Assembly (NCBI GenBank): GCA_020634395.1
Contig: JACKBU010000024.1
Coordinates: 1-64,000 of the forward strand
DNA: 64,000 bases
Source of the DNA: Ardenticatenaceae bacterium
Lineage (GTDB): Bacteria > Chloroflexota > Anaerolineae > Promineifilales > Promineifilaceae
Direction: 5' to 3'
Within the stretch, counting starts at the first letter, position 1. The number at the start of each line of letters is the position of its first letter. Of this stretch, positions 63,987-64,000 are shown piece by piece. The translations under genes were made by a program, and so were the position numbers. The notes below the pieces were generated by a model that did no database searches, was not told where the DNA came from, and was given only the letters and a program-made list of their open reading frames with translations.

Positions 63987-64000
63987 ATGAAAAGTCATCG
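63987..64000 (+). CDS. Start of the next gene, cut by window edge
   Basis: ATG 63987 with AAGGA 8 nt upstream opens a reading frame MKSH that leaves the window. Too short to identify. Confidence 0.5.

Larger units (their letters stand above)
1..64000. repeat. Highly iterated palindrome ACGGCCGT, about 145 copies dispersed through the window
   Basis: The 8-bp perfect palindrome ACGGCCGT recurs from one end of the window to the other; examples are 94-101, 238-245, the copy inside the kimA terminator hairpin near 47484, and copies near 63245 and 63620. My by-eye count is about 145, against about 2 expected from 60 % GC. Copies lie in genes of both strands and in spacers. Inside genes all three frames are used, giving Thr-Ala-Val, (Asn/Asp/Tyr/His)-Gly-Arg or x-Arg-Pro. 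Local gaps of about 2 kb exist (tatABC at 37.2-39.1 kb; 59.7-61.7 kb). The related cyanobacterial element HIP1 is GCGATCGC. Function is unknown. Confidence 0.93.

Overview
The window is about 60 % GC (estimated by eye) and reads as a chromosomal segment of an uncultured or little-studied member of the Chloroflexota, Anaerolineae-like. This is an inference from gene content. There is an RNase J, a DUF3662/FHA protein, and lipoproteins with a Thr/Pro-rich linker after an LxxC lipobox. There are large exported beta-rich proteins (PA14, choice-of-anchor Q, FN3), a selenocysteine-containing SelD and a heterodimeric ABC exporter under a MarR regulator. No rRNA, tRNA, CRISPR array, transposase or phage gene was seen.

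Layout. 1-6250 (+): the end of a KDPG aldolase, KDG kinase, a tandemly duplicated altronate-dehydratase-like protein and a sulfoquinovosidase-like GH31 glycosidase; together they look like acidic-sugar catabolism. 6399-8711 (-): a secreted M6 metalloprotease. 9158-13282 (-): a marR-ABC-ABC efflux operon with a consensus promoter and a palindromic operator. 13647-16477 (+): a TIGR03032 protein translationally coupled to a beta-helix surface protein. 16594-19729 (-): a CDP-sugar set (cytidylyltransferase, SDR, C-methyltransferase). 19999-21506 (+): moaB, sufE and a phosphatase-like gene. 21563-23194 (-): RNase J. 23466-26910: a UBP zinc finger, a YcaQ-type glycosylase, a membrane protein and an FHA protein. 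27069-33779 (+): selD with an in-frame UGA, an unnamed gene with a phosphorylase-like C-terminus, an M24 peptidase, signal peptidase I, a PA14/SH3b protein and a rhomboid protease. 33903-36190 (-): an MhqR-MhqO-MhqD-like quinone resistance set with two matching operators. 36240-41466 (-): a nucleotidyltransferase, tatC-tatB-tatA, lplA and a membrane alpha/beta hydrolase. 41571-47421 (+): a saccharopine-dehydrogenase-like enzyme, a KdpD-like kinase, KdpE, a Usp-like protein and the KimA-type potassium importer, with a KdpE-like box between regulator and transporter. 47510-53628: an M23 lipoprotein, a BNR/sialidase-like protein and a lysyl-oxidase lipoprotein. 54051-59219 (+): a multi-PAS/GAF histidine kinase, its response regulator and a degenerate receiver. 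59427-63919 (+): an exported protein and a five-heme cytochrome with FN3 repeats.

The most striking signal is not a gene. The perfect 8-bp palindrome ACGGCCGT occurs about 145 times (counted by eye), roughly once per 430 bp, in genes and spacers alike. By composition about two copies would be expected. It behaves like the HIP1 palindrome of cyanobacteria but has a different sequence, and it forces recurring tripeptides (TAV, NGR/DGR, xRP) into unrelated proteins.

Limits: all assignments come from reading motifs and recalling families. No alignment, profile or structure search was run. Residue equivalences to E. coli YihQ and the E. coli KdpE site are from memory.
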